DNA from: Agrostemma githago
Taxonomy: Eukaryota; Streptophyta; Magnoliopsida; Caryophyllales; Caryophyllaceae
NCBI GenBank assembly: GCA_958450325.1
Contig: OY288241.1
Coordinates: 38,678,778 to 38,742,777 of the forward strand
Length of the DNA: 64,000 bases
Direction: 5' to 3'
Part shown: in pieces, positions 52,239 to 63,235 of the stretch
Layout of the letters: the number at the start of each line of letters is the position of its first letter
Position numbering within the stretch: position 1 is the first letter of the stretch
The notes under the pieces: generated by a model
The model's input: the letters and a program-made list of their open reading frames with translations, nothing else
What the model was told of the DNA's origin: nothing
Database searches by the model: none
Program-made: the position numbers and the translations under genes

Positions 52239-53512
52239 TAACTAATTCGCATTAGTTTGCATATTTCCTGCATTTCAGCATGTATTTTTTTTTTTTTCAT
52301 TTTTTGAGTCATATTTGGTGTCGGAGCGGGTTAAACGACGATGATGAAATAGCTTTTGCCCATTCTTTACTCGTTTCATTACTATCTTATTTTAGTGATA
52401 TTTTAGTTTTACGTGATCGAGTCTCGAGTTATGGCATATTTCGATTGTAATTTTAGTAAACGAATAAACTTGGCTTAAATTGTTGGCAAACTACAAATTT
52501 CTGAGTTTTAGAGCCTTATGAAACTGATGACATCCATGATCGGTTTATTTAGGAATGAGAGTAGTTCTCCCTATTTCGCATGTAACATCAATTTGCATAA
52601 GTGTGAAGTCCGTCTCTTAAGTCTTTGTGCATTCGGGTCGTAACTAAAGCATGTATTGAGGCTTGCCTTTTTCCCTTTATATTTTCCTTTCCCGTTTTCG
52701 TTTTTACTCAAAAATCGAATTATCCCTTCACTACAAAATTAACCACAAGCCTAAATTGCCTACCCTAGTTGAGCTAGCATGGTGATATTGATGTGTTGGT
52801 TGAGATAAGTCGGTTTGGTGTATATATATGTTTCGATTCTTGTATATATATGTTGAAAAAGAACAAAAAAAGAAAAAGAAGAAAAAAAAGAATAAAGAAA
52901 AGTGGAAAAAGAATTGAGTTGTCGACTCCGATACTTCATTGCGATAATATTATGGAATCGACTTGGGTGAAATAAGCGAGATATGGAGAATGCCGTCATT
53001 AATCGGCTTGATTTGATCTGTTTGGTGATTTGAGATTTTTGGCAGTATAATTTGGAAGTTTGGAATTGACTAGCTTGACTATTACCTCCACATTCCCATA
53101 TTTATGATCCTTTATTACCCGTCACTTAAACTCAAATCCCATTTCACCATTTTGTGTCTCGATATGTGTTTTGGTCTCGATTAGTTTGAATGCGCAAATG
53201 ATTGGTAGAGATTGTCGTCACATTAGATTGCATGCATGTGTTCATAGGTCGCAGATTAGGCGAGCGTCTTTCTTTCTCTCTATCTCACATTTATATTCCA
53301 CATCCCCTTCATGAGAGTAGAGTGTAACCGCGAGAGTCCGACAATGACAAGCCTAGCAAGGTTGATGGTTCACTGTTATTCTCTCGATTATGCCGTAGCT
53401 TGAGTCAGTTCATGTTTTCTAAGTATCGCTAGCTTGAGTTAGTTTTTGTAGCGTGTCTAGTTGGGGTAAATAGCTTTGAGTTGTATACCGTTCCCATAGA
53501 TTCTGTGTTTGA

Positions 53513-53550
53513 TTGCTTGAAGACAAGCAATGGTTCGGTTTGGGGAGATT
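53513..53550 (+). other. Stem-loop plus polypurine tract of the pol-less element
   Basis: TTGCTTG (53513-53519) and CAAGCAA (53524-53530) pair around loop AAGA. GGTTTGGGGAGATT leads to the LTR at 53551. Confidence 0.65.
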
Positions 53551-55107
53551 TGATGCGTGCCGTTCCTATTCGATTTTTCACCTATTTTGGCACGCATTTC
53601 TGTGTCGGTTTATTATTTTAGGAATCGGATTACGCTATTTTCTCCCATATTTGCTACTCGGGTATTCTTTTGTTGTTTTGCAGATAATCGAGATCGAGTA
53701 GTTAAAAGAGCTAAAAATTGCATCAAAAATATTAAAGCTCTGAAACCGATTTATTGTAGACCAAGAAGAAGGAAGCAAGTCTATAGACTAGACTGTGAGT
53801 AGACTGTGAGTCTATAGACTGAGAAGAAGGAAGTAATAAAGCTGTAGACTAAAGCACAAGTCTATAGACTGGGAAACAAGTCTATAGACTGAGAAAGTGC
53901 AACAGACAGTCCGTAGACTGAGGAGAAGTCCGTTGGAAGCCTAGATTGAACTCAGTCTGTAGACTTGGATCTCAAGTCTACCAGCCTAAAATCCAAGTCT
54001 GCAGGATAGGATACCACTCCAAGACTAATTCAGTTGACGTTACCCACTACTCCCCCTATTACGCATCTTCAGTTCTCCACACTAGTTGAATTCTTCCTAA
54101 GTTAATAGGGTGGTGGAAGCAGGGAATCAAGCAACAGTTAATCTGTAATTCTAGGATCTTAATCATCTCATCTCTTTCATCTATCTTTTTCCTGAGTAAT
54201 CCTCTCATCATTCATCTTCATCTTTAGTTTAGTTTTAGTTTGTAGTTTACTGTAAATATTTAGTATTTCGCACAATTTCAGTATTTATTATTTTCAATCA
54301 AGACTCGGTTTTCATTATTATTCTCCGTCTTCGTTCTAATTAGTTATTCCAATTTCGGTAATTCCTTCTTCTTCCCCAACCTCTCTTCGTCTTAGTTTAT
54401 TGTAACTTTTATTTTTTTCTTCCTTCCGTTTGTTTCCTGTAACTTTTATCCTCTTTTATTTTTAGCTTTTTCTCATCCTCCTTCATCCTTCATCATGTTT
54501 TATTTTGTTAGGATTACTGTAAATATGTTTAGCTAATCTTCCGTCAGAGTTTAGGTGAACTGCGAATTGAATTGAGTTTATATGTGATAACTGAATAATC
54601 GACCTTTACGAGTTAAATCGCTCTTGCAACATTAGAACGACGAATAATTAATTATAGGCCATAATTGATTGTTTGTATCTTGTAAATCCCGACCTAAGAC
54701 CGAAAGCCTGGAACGGATTAGACTCGTTGTAATCGATAGAATTCCCTAATAAGTAGCGAGAGCCCGTTAGGTGACTTCTAGGATGACTAGTGATCCGAGA
54801 GGACCGTGTCGATATCCTTTAACTCGTCTTAGCTGATTATTTGAAAATCGTATGTATGCTTGTTTTAATTCGTGGTGATCCGAAGACTCTGGTGCTTTTC
54901 TCATTTTGATTAATTCATTATTTTTATTATTTAGATTTTATTAGACCGTCAGCTCACCAAACCATAAAATCGTGACCCGATAATTTAATTGACTAACTTA
55001 TAATTTTCAACCTGCCTCCCTGTGGAATCGACCCTGCTTACCGCTAGCTACCCGTTAGTAGTAATCTAGGATTATTTTGATTACGGTGACGCGACTAACC
55101 CGTATCA
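53551..55107 (+). repeat. 3' LTR of the pol-less element (1557 bp, TATA box deleted)
   Basis: It matches the 5' LTR from TGATGCGTGCC to CCCGTATCA. A 25-base deletion at about 54141 removes the segment that contains TATAAATA in the 5' copy, and this accounts exactly for the length difference. The four dyads are kept (53778, 53809, 53859, 53879). Confidence 0.9.
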
Positions 55108-55112
55108 CATTG

Positions 55113-55830
55113 CATATAAAATTTTTGAAATTGAAAGCATTTTGAAAATAAGACAAGTCGTAAGCAAAATAGTTATTGTTATTATTGATAGTGAATTTAG
55201 AAAACAGCTCAAAGAGAGCGGCCATCTGATCGTTGGTCAGAGGCGGGATTGGGAGTGCCTTCGGGACAAACCCCGAGGCTCCAGTGGAAGTGACTATAGG
55301 AAGAGGGGTTACAGACTGAACTCTAGCACCAGACCCTCTAGACTCGGACTCTGACTCAGACTCAGACTCGGTATCCAGCATTTCTCCTTCACCGGTGGTC
55401 AGCTTGTAGACTCGACCCTGGCTGTCGGTCCACTTGATGGTCTTCCTCCATGCCCTTTTCCCAGTGTCGGAACCGACTTCAGAGATCAGCTTCGTGGGGT
55501 CGAACCTGCCGCTTCGGAGGATTAGGTTCACCAAGTCATCTTTCGGGGTTGGGACAGCCTTGTCTTCTGCAAATAGGAGCCCCAACATAGGCTCTGCATT
55601 GTCAGCACCCTCCTTTGATTCAGCCTGAACGAGGGCAAATATGTCATCTGGAATGTTGTTGCATTCCCGAGCCAATTTGGTCTCGGGATATGTGATGGTG
55701 GGTTGGTAGAGACCCACTTGTACAGCACCGAATAATGGAGTAACAAAGTAGTCGGTTAGTCTTGGGCTGTAAGGGCCCAAGTAGGTACCCTTGATAATGT
55801 TGCAGGCCTTCTCAATTCCTGCCCGGACCA
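55113..55830 (-). pseudogene. pol: Protease-RT linker of element E
   Basis: The minus-strand frame starts MLQNVVRAGIEKACNIIKG and contains LGPYSPRLTDYF, GRVYKLTTGEGEM, a Glu-Ser repeat (TESESESESES) and an Asn-rich end. It lies between the protease and RT parts of E, a position where Ogre elements have a long linker (with an intron in Ogre). I recognise no enzymatic motif. It is bounded by the chromovirus-like LTR at its N-terminal side and by the pol-less element at its C-terminal side. Confidence 0.6.
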
Positions 55831-55835
55831 CATTT

Positions 55836-58800
55836 TGTAACACCCGCTATTTTTCTAGCATTTTTATCCTTTCCGCTATGACTACGTCATAACTATTTCG
55901 GGCTTATATTGCATCTTTTTTTTTTCAAGCTTTATTTTTATTTGAGAGTCCGATATTATTATTTTTTTTTTAAAGAGATCTGAACTCTTTTAAAAATATT
56001 TATTTGAATTTCATCATAAATTAATTATTTTTCCGCAAGGAATTCTACTTCTCTACGAATTAATGTTTTTAAGCTCGAATTTAAGTTATTTCTTTTCCTA
56101 CAAATGTCTAATTATATTTATATAATATTTTCAACTAAGAAATATTTTTTATTTATGAAAATTTAGCCATTAATGATTTTTTTTACGAAATTTCGTAAAT
56201 AATTATTTTCCAACGTGAGGTTTACTCGAATTGCTTCGAAATACCTTTAATAATTTTAACGATCATTTTTTTAATCAACCTACAATTATTTTTGGACCCC
56301 TTCCCACCATTTTGGACCGTGACCCCCATGTCACACTACTACTACATATTTTTACAACTTATTATTTTTATGTTTTTAAGAGAACAAATATTTCACAAGA
56401 TATTTTTACCATACTTTAATGTGATGATTCATGCAAAAACTTTTCAACCTCCACATACATCATTTTGGCCAAGTTGTGCAGTATGCATGTACCTTGTTTT
56501 CATCAATTTTAAAAGCTTCATTTATGCTTAATCCTTTCACTTCTTTTCTCATTCAATTTACATCATTTTTAATCAAGCCAAATACCTCCTCTTTTTCTCT
56601 CTTTTGGTTCATGAAATCTGAATTTTATCAGCAGCCATTTCTGGCCAGAAAACCGTCTTCAAGCATCGCCTTCCGTCTCCTATTTTTCTCTTATTTCGAT
56701 CCTCTTTTCGTCTCCTTCGTTAAGGTATTAATCGATTTCTTTTCCAATCATTTTTACCTTGTTTTTCGAGCGATCTTATGGTATTTTCATACCATGGATT
56801 TCATCTTTTTATAGGCTTCTTGGTCGATCCCGAAGCGGACAAATATATTATCGACTCGAATATGGACTTGAGGTAACGTCGATGTTACTCGTTATTGCAT
56901 GATTTTATTTGTGTAATTGCATGTATATTATTATAATTTTATTTTTGACAATATATGTATGTCATATAATCTGGAAAATTTTTAAAAGTTGAAATTTGAA
57001 TGTTTCGATATTTTTATCGCTTTTACGAGATTAACGATTAAATCGCCATATTAATTTGTAAAATCATAATATTCGGCCTAAACATGTAATATATGTTTAT
57101 ATTCTGGAAAAATGTTGTTTTTGATGATTTTTAATAATTTAGTATTTTTCTGATATCGATTATTGAATTATTACCGTTATCGGACAAAAACGATTAAAAG
57201 CCGATTTTTAGTTCTAGTATCTAAACATTTTATTTTAATCTGATTTTTGACTTGGTGAAACTTTCTGGTGAAATAGAATTGTATGAATTCTTTCATAATT
57301 TTTCGGAATTGTTAAGTGGATGAATTAATTAATCACTTTAAATCATCGTTTATCGTTAAAACCGTGTTTGTCGTTTAAATTCTCGATTTCTGGTCTTTGG
57401 TTTAAATCTGGAAAAAAATTTGATCCTGATGATTTCATATTAAAATGTAATTTTATGATTTTTAGTGCCTTAATAAAATGTTAGGAACGATAAGTTTTAT
57501 TAATGGAATCGTTAATTGTGAAAACGGGTTTTAAAGACGGTTTTGACGGAAGTTGGTAAATCTGGAACTTTAGAAAATCTGGAAAATTTGTATATTCTGG
57601 AAAATTATGATTTTTAGGTTTAATAATAATTTTTAGACATTAATACTTAAATCATTTTGTAATTACTATTTTTATTAATCGTTATCGTCGAGATTGGACG
57701 ATTAACGAGAAAACGCTTTAAAAACCGAGTTTTAGAATTCTGGAAAATTTTCTTTTCTGGACAGAGTGTCCATAAATATATTTTAACTATTTTACTTAAT
57801 TTTTGTACTATTTATTAAAGTCTTTAATTAATAAGTATTGATTTTCGGACAAATTGTGATTTATCGTTAAAATGTTCGTCTTACCTAAAAGAATTATTTT
57901 TCCAGCAATTTTGAAAGTATTTAAGTCTGAAACTTTAAGAGTTAAATCATCCCTTAACATACTCTAAATATAGTTGTCGGTTTAATTAAATAAAGACGTT
58001 CAAATATTTAATTTTGACATTTGCCGTAAAAATCCTATTTATATTTGTATTGTCGAAACTATTAATAATTAGGGAATTTGAGTTTTATAAATTTTGGAAA
58101 CACCCTAATTAGTAGTAATAAAATGTTTAAGACATTTTTAATCATTTTATAACGCTTATACGATATTTTAATAATTTCATAAAATTAAATGTTCACTTTG
58201 GTAATTAATATCGTTAAGGCCGAAAGTATTAGTTTTATAAATCTATATCGTTTACTAAAAATGTGATGTTAGTATAAACTAGTATTTTTTTCTATTTTGA
58301 TATGATGCTACTTTTGGTAAAGTTTCTAAAAAAAGAAGTTTCCTAAAATAGAAAGTTTCCTCTTTTGGAAAGTGATTCCTTTTTCTTTTGTTCTCCTATT
58401 GTTTATATTTATTTTTGAATATCGATAATGGCTTGTTTTGGAGTTATGGAATAAAGTCAAGTGTGGGGTTAGAGTAATAATCTGGGGTGTACGTTTTTGC
58501 CATCGGCTATAAAGTCGGTGTGCCCATTTGGAGCACATTTGGTCGTTGAACTGGGCGTAGTTTCGCCCAGGAGAGTGTGCATTGTGCCCTTAAGCTAGAT
58601 ATCGCATCGTGTTAGTCGCCGTCAGTTGAACTGGATACATTTGGTATCCAGGAGGGGTGTGTACTACTTAAACCAGGACCTCGCTGCACGCAGTCCTGTT
58701 ATAGTTGAGTTGCCTAGTTAGAGACTGGATTCTGTTATGAGTTAAGTCTACAGTTCTCGAAGCTAGTTTCCAGTATTATCCTAGTGAAAGTCTAGCCTTG

Positions 58801-59323
58801 TGCACACTGATCGAATTTCCATAACGCCATTTTGATTATTTTATTTATTATCGATATAAATTGGGTTGCAGGTTGGCAAATATTTTTATGTTTCTTCGGA
58901 AACCCTTTTGATTAATTTGTTTTACGCTAAAGCTTATTTTAATATGTTGTTTTACTGTTTTCCATTTTTACTATTTTTCCTATATTAGTAATTACTGTTT
59001 TAAAATCCTGTTATACGGCTGGGAGAACGTTGACGTTGTTCCTCACTGATTGTGGCTGTTATGTTTTTAACATGACAGGTATGCATATTTCCGGGTGTGG
59101 GCTAGCGGGCATTGTGGATCCTGCTATTTTTATTTCTTTTACAATTTTGTCTTGTGGATTGTTAAACCCCTTTGTGGATCGTATTAATTTTGGCCATTTT
59201 ATTTAAGGCCTAATGTTTGACTTTACCATTTAAATTTTATCAAGACATAGTTACAGTGTGTTATAATCACACTTCTACAGTGTTTCCGTCACTGTATTGC
59301 GTTACAATTTCTAGGGGATTACA
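55836..59323 (+). repeat. Large solo LTR, chromovirus (Tekay/Del)-like termini (3488 bp)
   Basis: The segment starts TGTAACACCCGCTATTTTTC and ends TTTCTAGGGGATTACA. CATTT flanks it on both sides (55831-55835 and 59324-59328). There is no coding sequence and it is A/T-rich throughout. TG...CA ends with a 5-bp duplication and no internal region make it a solo LTR. The TGTAACACCC start and multi-kilobase length fit LTRs of the Tekay/Del group. Orientation is assigned from that start and is less certain than the boundaries. Confidence 0.7.
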
Positions 59324-59328
59324 CATTT

Positions 59329-60529
59329 CCCGGGGTTATAGCGTACCCTAGGCCGAATCGTGATTCTCCGTCATTTAGGACCTCGATGATCTTCCCAGCT
59401 GGAAGATATGGCCTTGAAGTAGCCCACGGTATATACCCCAAGTTCTGTAGCATCATATCGATGCTAGGGTTGAAATAGGGCCTGAAGAGATATTCTTCTT
59501 CGATCACTCCCACGAAATCGAATCCTCGGGTCGGCCCGGCCCGCGGCGTTGCAGCTAGCCCCGGTTATGGGGGTAGCCTCCAGAGTGATGACACCGTCTT
59601 GTAGATGCATCTTGACCTTTTTGTGGAGGGTAGAGGATACGGCTTTGACCACATGGATCCAGGGCCTCCCGAGAAGTAGGTTGAAAGAGGAGATGACATC
59701 GATCTCCTGGAATTCTAGTTCTTTTTCAATTGGGCATGTTATAATTGTTAGTTTAACGGCCCCAGCAACCTGTTTCGGGCTTCCGTCAAAAGCCTGGATA
59801 GTCTTCGCTGTCGGGAGGTAGTCGGTCCGGAAATGCCGAGGGCTTTAACAGTCCTTAAGGGAAGGACATTACAGCGGACCCGTCGTCAATTAGGGTCATT
59901 GGGAGGTATTTCCCTCGGCAGATCACCGTGATGTACAGGGCCAAGTTGTGGGTGGCCCCGAACGGTGGTAGGTCGGACTCGGAGAAGGTAATAAGTGGGC
60001 CTCCTTCTTTGGATTTTCCCTTGAGATGGGGCATGATGGCGGCTACCATGTCAGTAGGAGTAACCAGTGAGTCGACCTTGATCTGATCGAGTGCCTTAGT
60101 AAGTGCTTCCCGATGTTCTTGCGAGCTAACCAAAAGTTGCCATACGGTGAGATCAGCTCGAGCCCTCTTCAGTTGTTTGACCAGAGCCATGTCAGTGCTT
60201 GGTTCTTCGAGGGCATCTCCCATCCTGACAGGTTCAGTGACGGTTGTTGAGATAGTGGTTTCCTTAGAGTTAGTGGCCTGATAAGGATGACCGGCAGTAG
60301 CGTGGTTGTTGCTGGCTAAAGCTTTGGATTTAGCCTTTCGGACCTCTTCGGGAGTGATGGGGACAGCCTCCCCCTTAACCAGGTACACATCTTCTTCATC
60401 ATCGAACCAGATTTCATTGATTTGAGGGTTGAAAGGAGAAATTAGGTGAGAACAATCGATCACCTCCACGGAGAAGATGACATGGGTGTTGAAGGGGTTT
60501 TCTTTGTTGCTTGGTTTGTCCCCGGGCAA
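59329..60529 (-). pseudogene. pol: Protease region of element E
   Basis: The main minus-strand frame (60529 to 59855) contains WFDDEEDVYLVKGEA, an alanine/lysine-rich linker and, at its end, LIDDGSAVMSFP, where D-(D/N)-G-S-A is the Ogre-type aspartic protease active site. The frame ends there, and the following 500 bases carry protease-like and linker sequence in other frames (for example ISLQALFQP and GESRFGLGYAITPGNV), so at least two frameshifts are present. The preceding gag ends with a TAG in the same frame. It is interrupted at 59329 by the solo LTR. Confidence 0.65.
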
Positions 60530-60577
60530 CAGTATCTTCCCAATTTTGATTAAGTCCTGGATTAGGTCCTTCAGCTT

Positions 60578-60976
60578 CTAGCACTTTTCAGTATCGTGCC
60601 CATTACCTCGGTGATATTGGCAATAGGCCTGAATGTTATAGCTTTTGGACCGCTTTTCGACCGGGACTTCTGGAGTTGGGCCTATCGGTTGGATTAGACC
60701 CTTTGAAGATAGCCTTTGTAAGGCGTATGTATAGGTGGTCCCTATATCAGTGAATACCCGAGCTGGGGTATTCTTTTTGGATGAGGCATCTAGTAGATTA
60801 ACCTCGTCGAAGATGCTGCGGGTTGCAGGTGCAGATGTGGGCTTGCTAGTGGATGAGCTGGCCCCTTGATACCCCTTGCTAGAGGCCTTAGTAAGGCCCT
60901 CTAGCCCTAAATCATCCTCAATCCTCGTCCCCATTTCCGTTAAAGTGGCGAATATGGGTATAACAGCATACCGGAG
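60578..60976 (-). pseudogene. gag: Gag C-terminal part of element E
   Basis: The minus-strand protein contains LTEMGTRIEDDLG, a Ser/Thr-rich linker and, close to its end, YCQYHRGNGHDTEKC, a Cys-x2-His-x4-His-x4-Cys variant zinc knuckle typical of Ogre/Tat Gag. A TAG at 60578-60580 ends the frame, and protease continues in the same frame behind it. The N-terminal part is cut away by insertion of element F at 60977. Confidence 0.7.
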
Positions 60977-63214
60977 TGTAGACACCCACAATTGGTCGTT
61001 AGGTGTCTATAGCAGTTTCCAAAAAACACCCGATGATGATCGGACGCAAACGTGCTTTAACATACTCGAAAATGGGCTCAAAATCATGGACATTTGGCTT
61101 GGGCTTTTTACGGAGTACAAATCTCACAAAATCAACCTCAAAATCAGACCCAGTGGGTCATTTCGAGTCAAATAAAACTAATTTGGGTCGAATCCGACAC
61201 CAGGGGCAAAACCGTCTTTTAGCGACCGAGTCAAAACCCGGTCAAAGATATTTTTTGACACATACAAACCGGCCGTGTCACCTCACGAGTCCGTTTTGAG
61301 CTCAAACACTACAAAAAATCAGCTAAAAAAAATATTAAACAATTCCGTTAAGGGTAGAATTCGATCTCCAATAGGAATCCTATCCGAACACCCGATCAAA
61401 CACTCGACCGAGAATGAAATACTCGGCCGAGCAGCCTTGTTTCAGCCGGCTTCCATGCCTTCTTCACCAAGCAAACAGAATTCTCATTCCTCTCAACTTC
61501 TTACATTTCCTATCCAAACCGGTATTTCTTGATGTTCAAGCAAGAATACCTCTTCTAGCTTCTCTCCTATAAATAGGACCCTCCCATCAACACAATAAAC
61601 AGATTGAAGATTCATATGAAAAATTCATAACTCATACACACACCTAGCATCGAAAGACCGATAGTACAACCCAAGATCACGCCGCCTAAACCCGAAGAAA
61701 CCGGCCACCTCACCCGACACCCTACACGTCCAAAAACCACCATCAACTCACCTACTTTACCTCGAGGCTCCCGTGTCTAAGCCACATTCCGACGGGCCCC
61801 ATTCCGAGTAAACAAAGCATGTAGGTTGAGGGTGTAAAATCAAACCCGATTTCTCCTTTCTCTCTTCCCTTCTTCTCGTTTTTTTCCTCTTCGTCGGTCG
61901 TCCGTTTTATTAAGGGTCATCGTCATTTTTTTTATAATAACGATATTACAAAACTATTTTCATATACAACGACGTTCTTAAAATACGATATTGATTCTCT
62001 AGTCGAGTATCGTATCAAAAAAGAACTAAATCAATCTCGTTGATGCTAAAAAATCGTCCTTTGGTTTTAAATATAATATGACGATTTTGACGCGGAGAGA
62101 ATCAATATCTTTTCGTTCGATTTATTTTCTTTCCAAAACGATTTTCTAAAAAACACTTTTTTTCTCTTTTCCTAAAATTCATTCCGAATATTTGATATCA
62201 ATTTCATAATCGAATATCGAATATAACGAATATCGAAAATTTAAGTCGAGTACAAATTAATCTATATTTGTACGCGATTTAATAAAATTATCAATTTTCG
62301 GAAAAACGAACTCGAAAACAGGCCGCCATGCGACTCGCACCAATCCCGTGCGAGCCGCATGGCAGCACGAGTCGCGCCACCTTCGCGCGGGTCGCGCGGC
62401 CTCTTGAAATCTGCGGCATCAAAACGCAAATCCGTCTTGTTTCTCTTAACATCTTTGCTTTATTAAAACGACGGTTTTCCTTGGCATATTTCAGGTTTCG
62501 ATAAATATTTTTTTCAACCTCGGTCAACACACGTGTCATAAACTTTTCAAAAATCATCCATATTTATCGCATCTATATCATTTATTCAATTTGTCAATCG
62601 TTACTAACTCGTTTGTCCATGTTTGTAGCAATTTCCTTTCATCTTTTCATTTGTTTTATTATACTAAAACGAACTTCGCATGCTAAAACAACTTTGACGT
62701 TAATTTTTTAGATGCATTAAATCGACTTAGCAACTCATTCAATTATTCACATGCTTAGGGAAAACAATGTTTGCATATCAGTTTATCGTTCAACTAACGC
62801 GCGTATTCGAGAGTCAAACGATATCTTAGTAGAGGCCGCTACGTGCGGGCGGGGTTGGGTGTTCTTTGTGAGCATCCCAACATGTACCCTCACCCCTTAC
62901 TCAGAACCATGGTTTCCGGATGTCCGAATCCATTGGCATACGAGAGTCATTCAATACACGGTATCTGATAATGTTGGTATCGGTATCAAATGCAAAGAGA
63001 TGAACCCAATAAACTCTGACATTGGAAATGGGCCGTATTTTACACGGCCCACTACGACATAGAGTGGGTTCGAACGGGCCCGAACTCCCACAAAGTTCGG
63101 TGGCGACTCCATCTTCGATTTAAATTTCAATTCGATCCATTCTCATATGGAGATTCATTCGCCTCCCCAAACCCGCGCGTGGCCGCGTCTGGGTGGACCT
63201 ATGTCATGTCCACA
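60977..63214 (+). repeat. 5' LTR of element F (2238 bp)
   Basis: It begins TGTAGACACCCACAATTGG and ends TATGTCATGTCCACA. TATAAATA lies at 61568-61575. ACTCGACCGAGA (61402) and ACTCGGCCGAGC (61421) form a dyad pair 19 bases apart, upstream of the TATA box. It is homologous to the minus-strand LTR at 24134-26159 over most of its length. Confidence 0.85.
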
Positions 63215-63217
63215 ATT

Positions 63218-63235
63218 TGGCGACTCCGCTGGGGA
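63218..63235 (+). other. Primer-binding site of element F (Ogre type)
   Basis: TGGCGACTCCGCTGGGGA lies three bases after the LTR. It resembles the tRNA-Arg-type site used by Ogre elements. The tRNA assignment is from general knowledge and was not checked against a tRNA sequence. Confidence 0.65.

Larger units (their letters stand above)
51106..53550 (+). other. Non-coding 3' internal region of the pol-less element
   Basis: Dyad AGTCTATAGACT (51379) and the variant AGTCTACAGACT (51325) lie near the start, as in the LTR. A pyrimidine-rich, leader-like stretch follows at 51440-51840 but no third ORF. An A-rich tract lies at 52855-52915. The layout matches the env-promoter, A-rich tract and polypurine order of D and B, with the env-like gene absent. 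Confidence 0.5.
48530..55107 (+). mobile_element. Young pol-less LTR element (LARD-like, 6578 bp)
   Basis: Two LTRs (48530-50111 and 53551-55107) enclose 3.4 kb with a PBS, a gag-like ORF and a polypurine tract but no protease, RT or integrase. CATTG flanks the element exactly (48525-48529 and 55108-55112). The LTRs differ by roughly 15-20 substitutions by eye plus a 25-base deletion, so the insertion is recent compared with other elements here. It would depend on proteins from an autonomous, probably Athila-like, partner. It inserted in the pol gene of element E in opposite orientation. Confidence 0.85.
24134..60976 (-). mobile_element. Element E: Tat/Ogre-like Ty3-gypsy retrotransposon, minus strand, riddled with insertions
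   Basis: The own parts of E are 24134-27259, 41258-43507, 45685-48529, 55113-55835 and 59329-60976, about 10.6 kb. Read on the minus strand from right to left they give gag, protease, a linker, reverse transcriptase, RNase H, archaeal-type RNase H and integrase, then an antisense gene, a hairpin with purine tract and the 3' LTR. The 5' LTR is beyond the window because element F has inserted in gag. Four further insertions break pol and the antisense gene. E itself sits in the copia gag. Confidence 0.8.

Noticed and set aside
55836..59323. Host gene hidden in the 3.5-kb A/T-rich block
   Set aside because: The TG...CA ends and exact CATTT duplication fit a solo LTR. The few short ORFs (for example near 56431-56814) have no recognisable domain.
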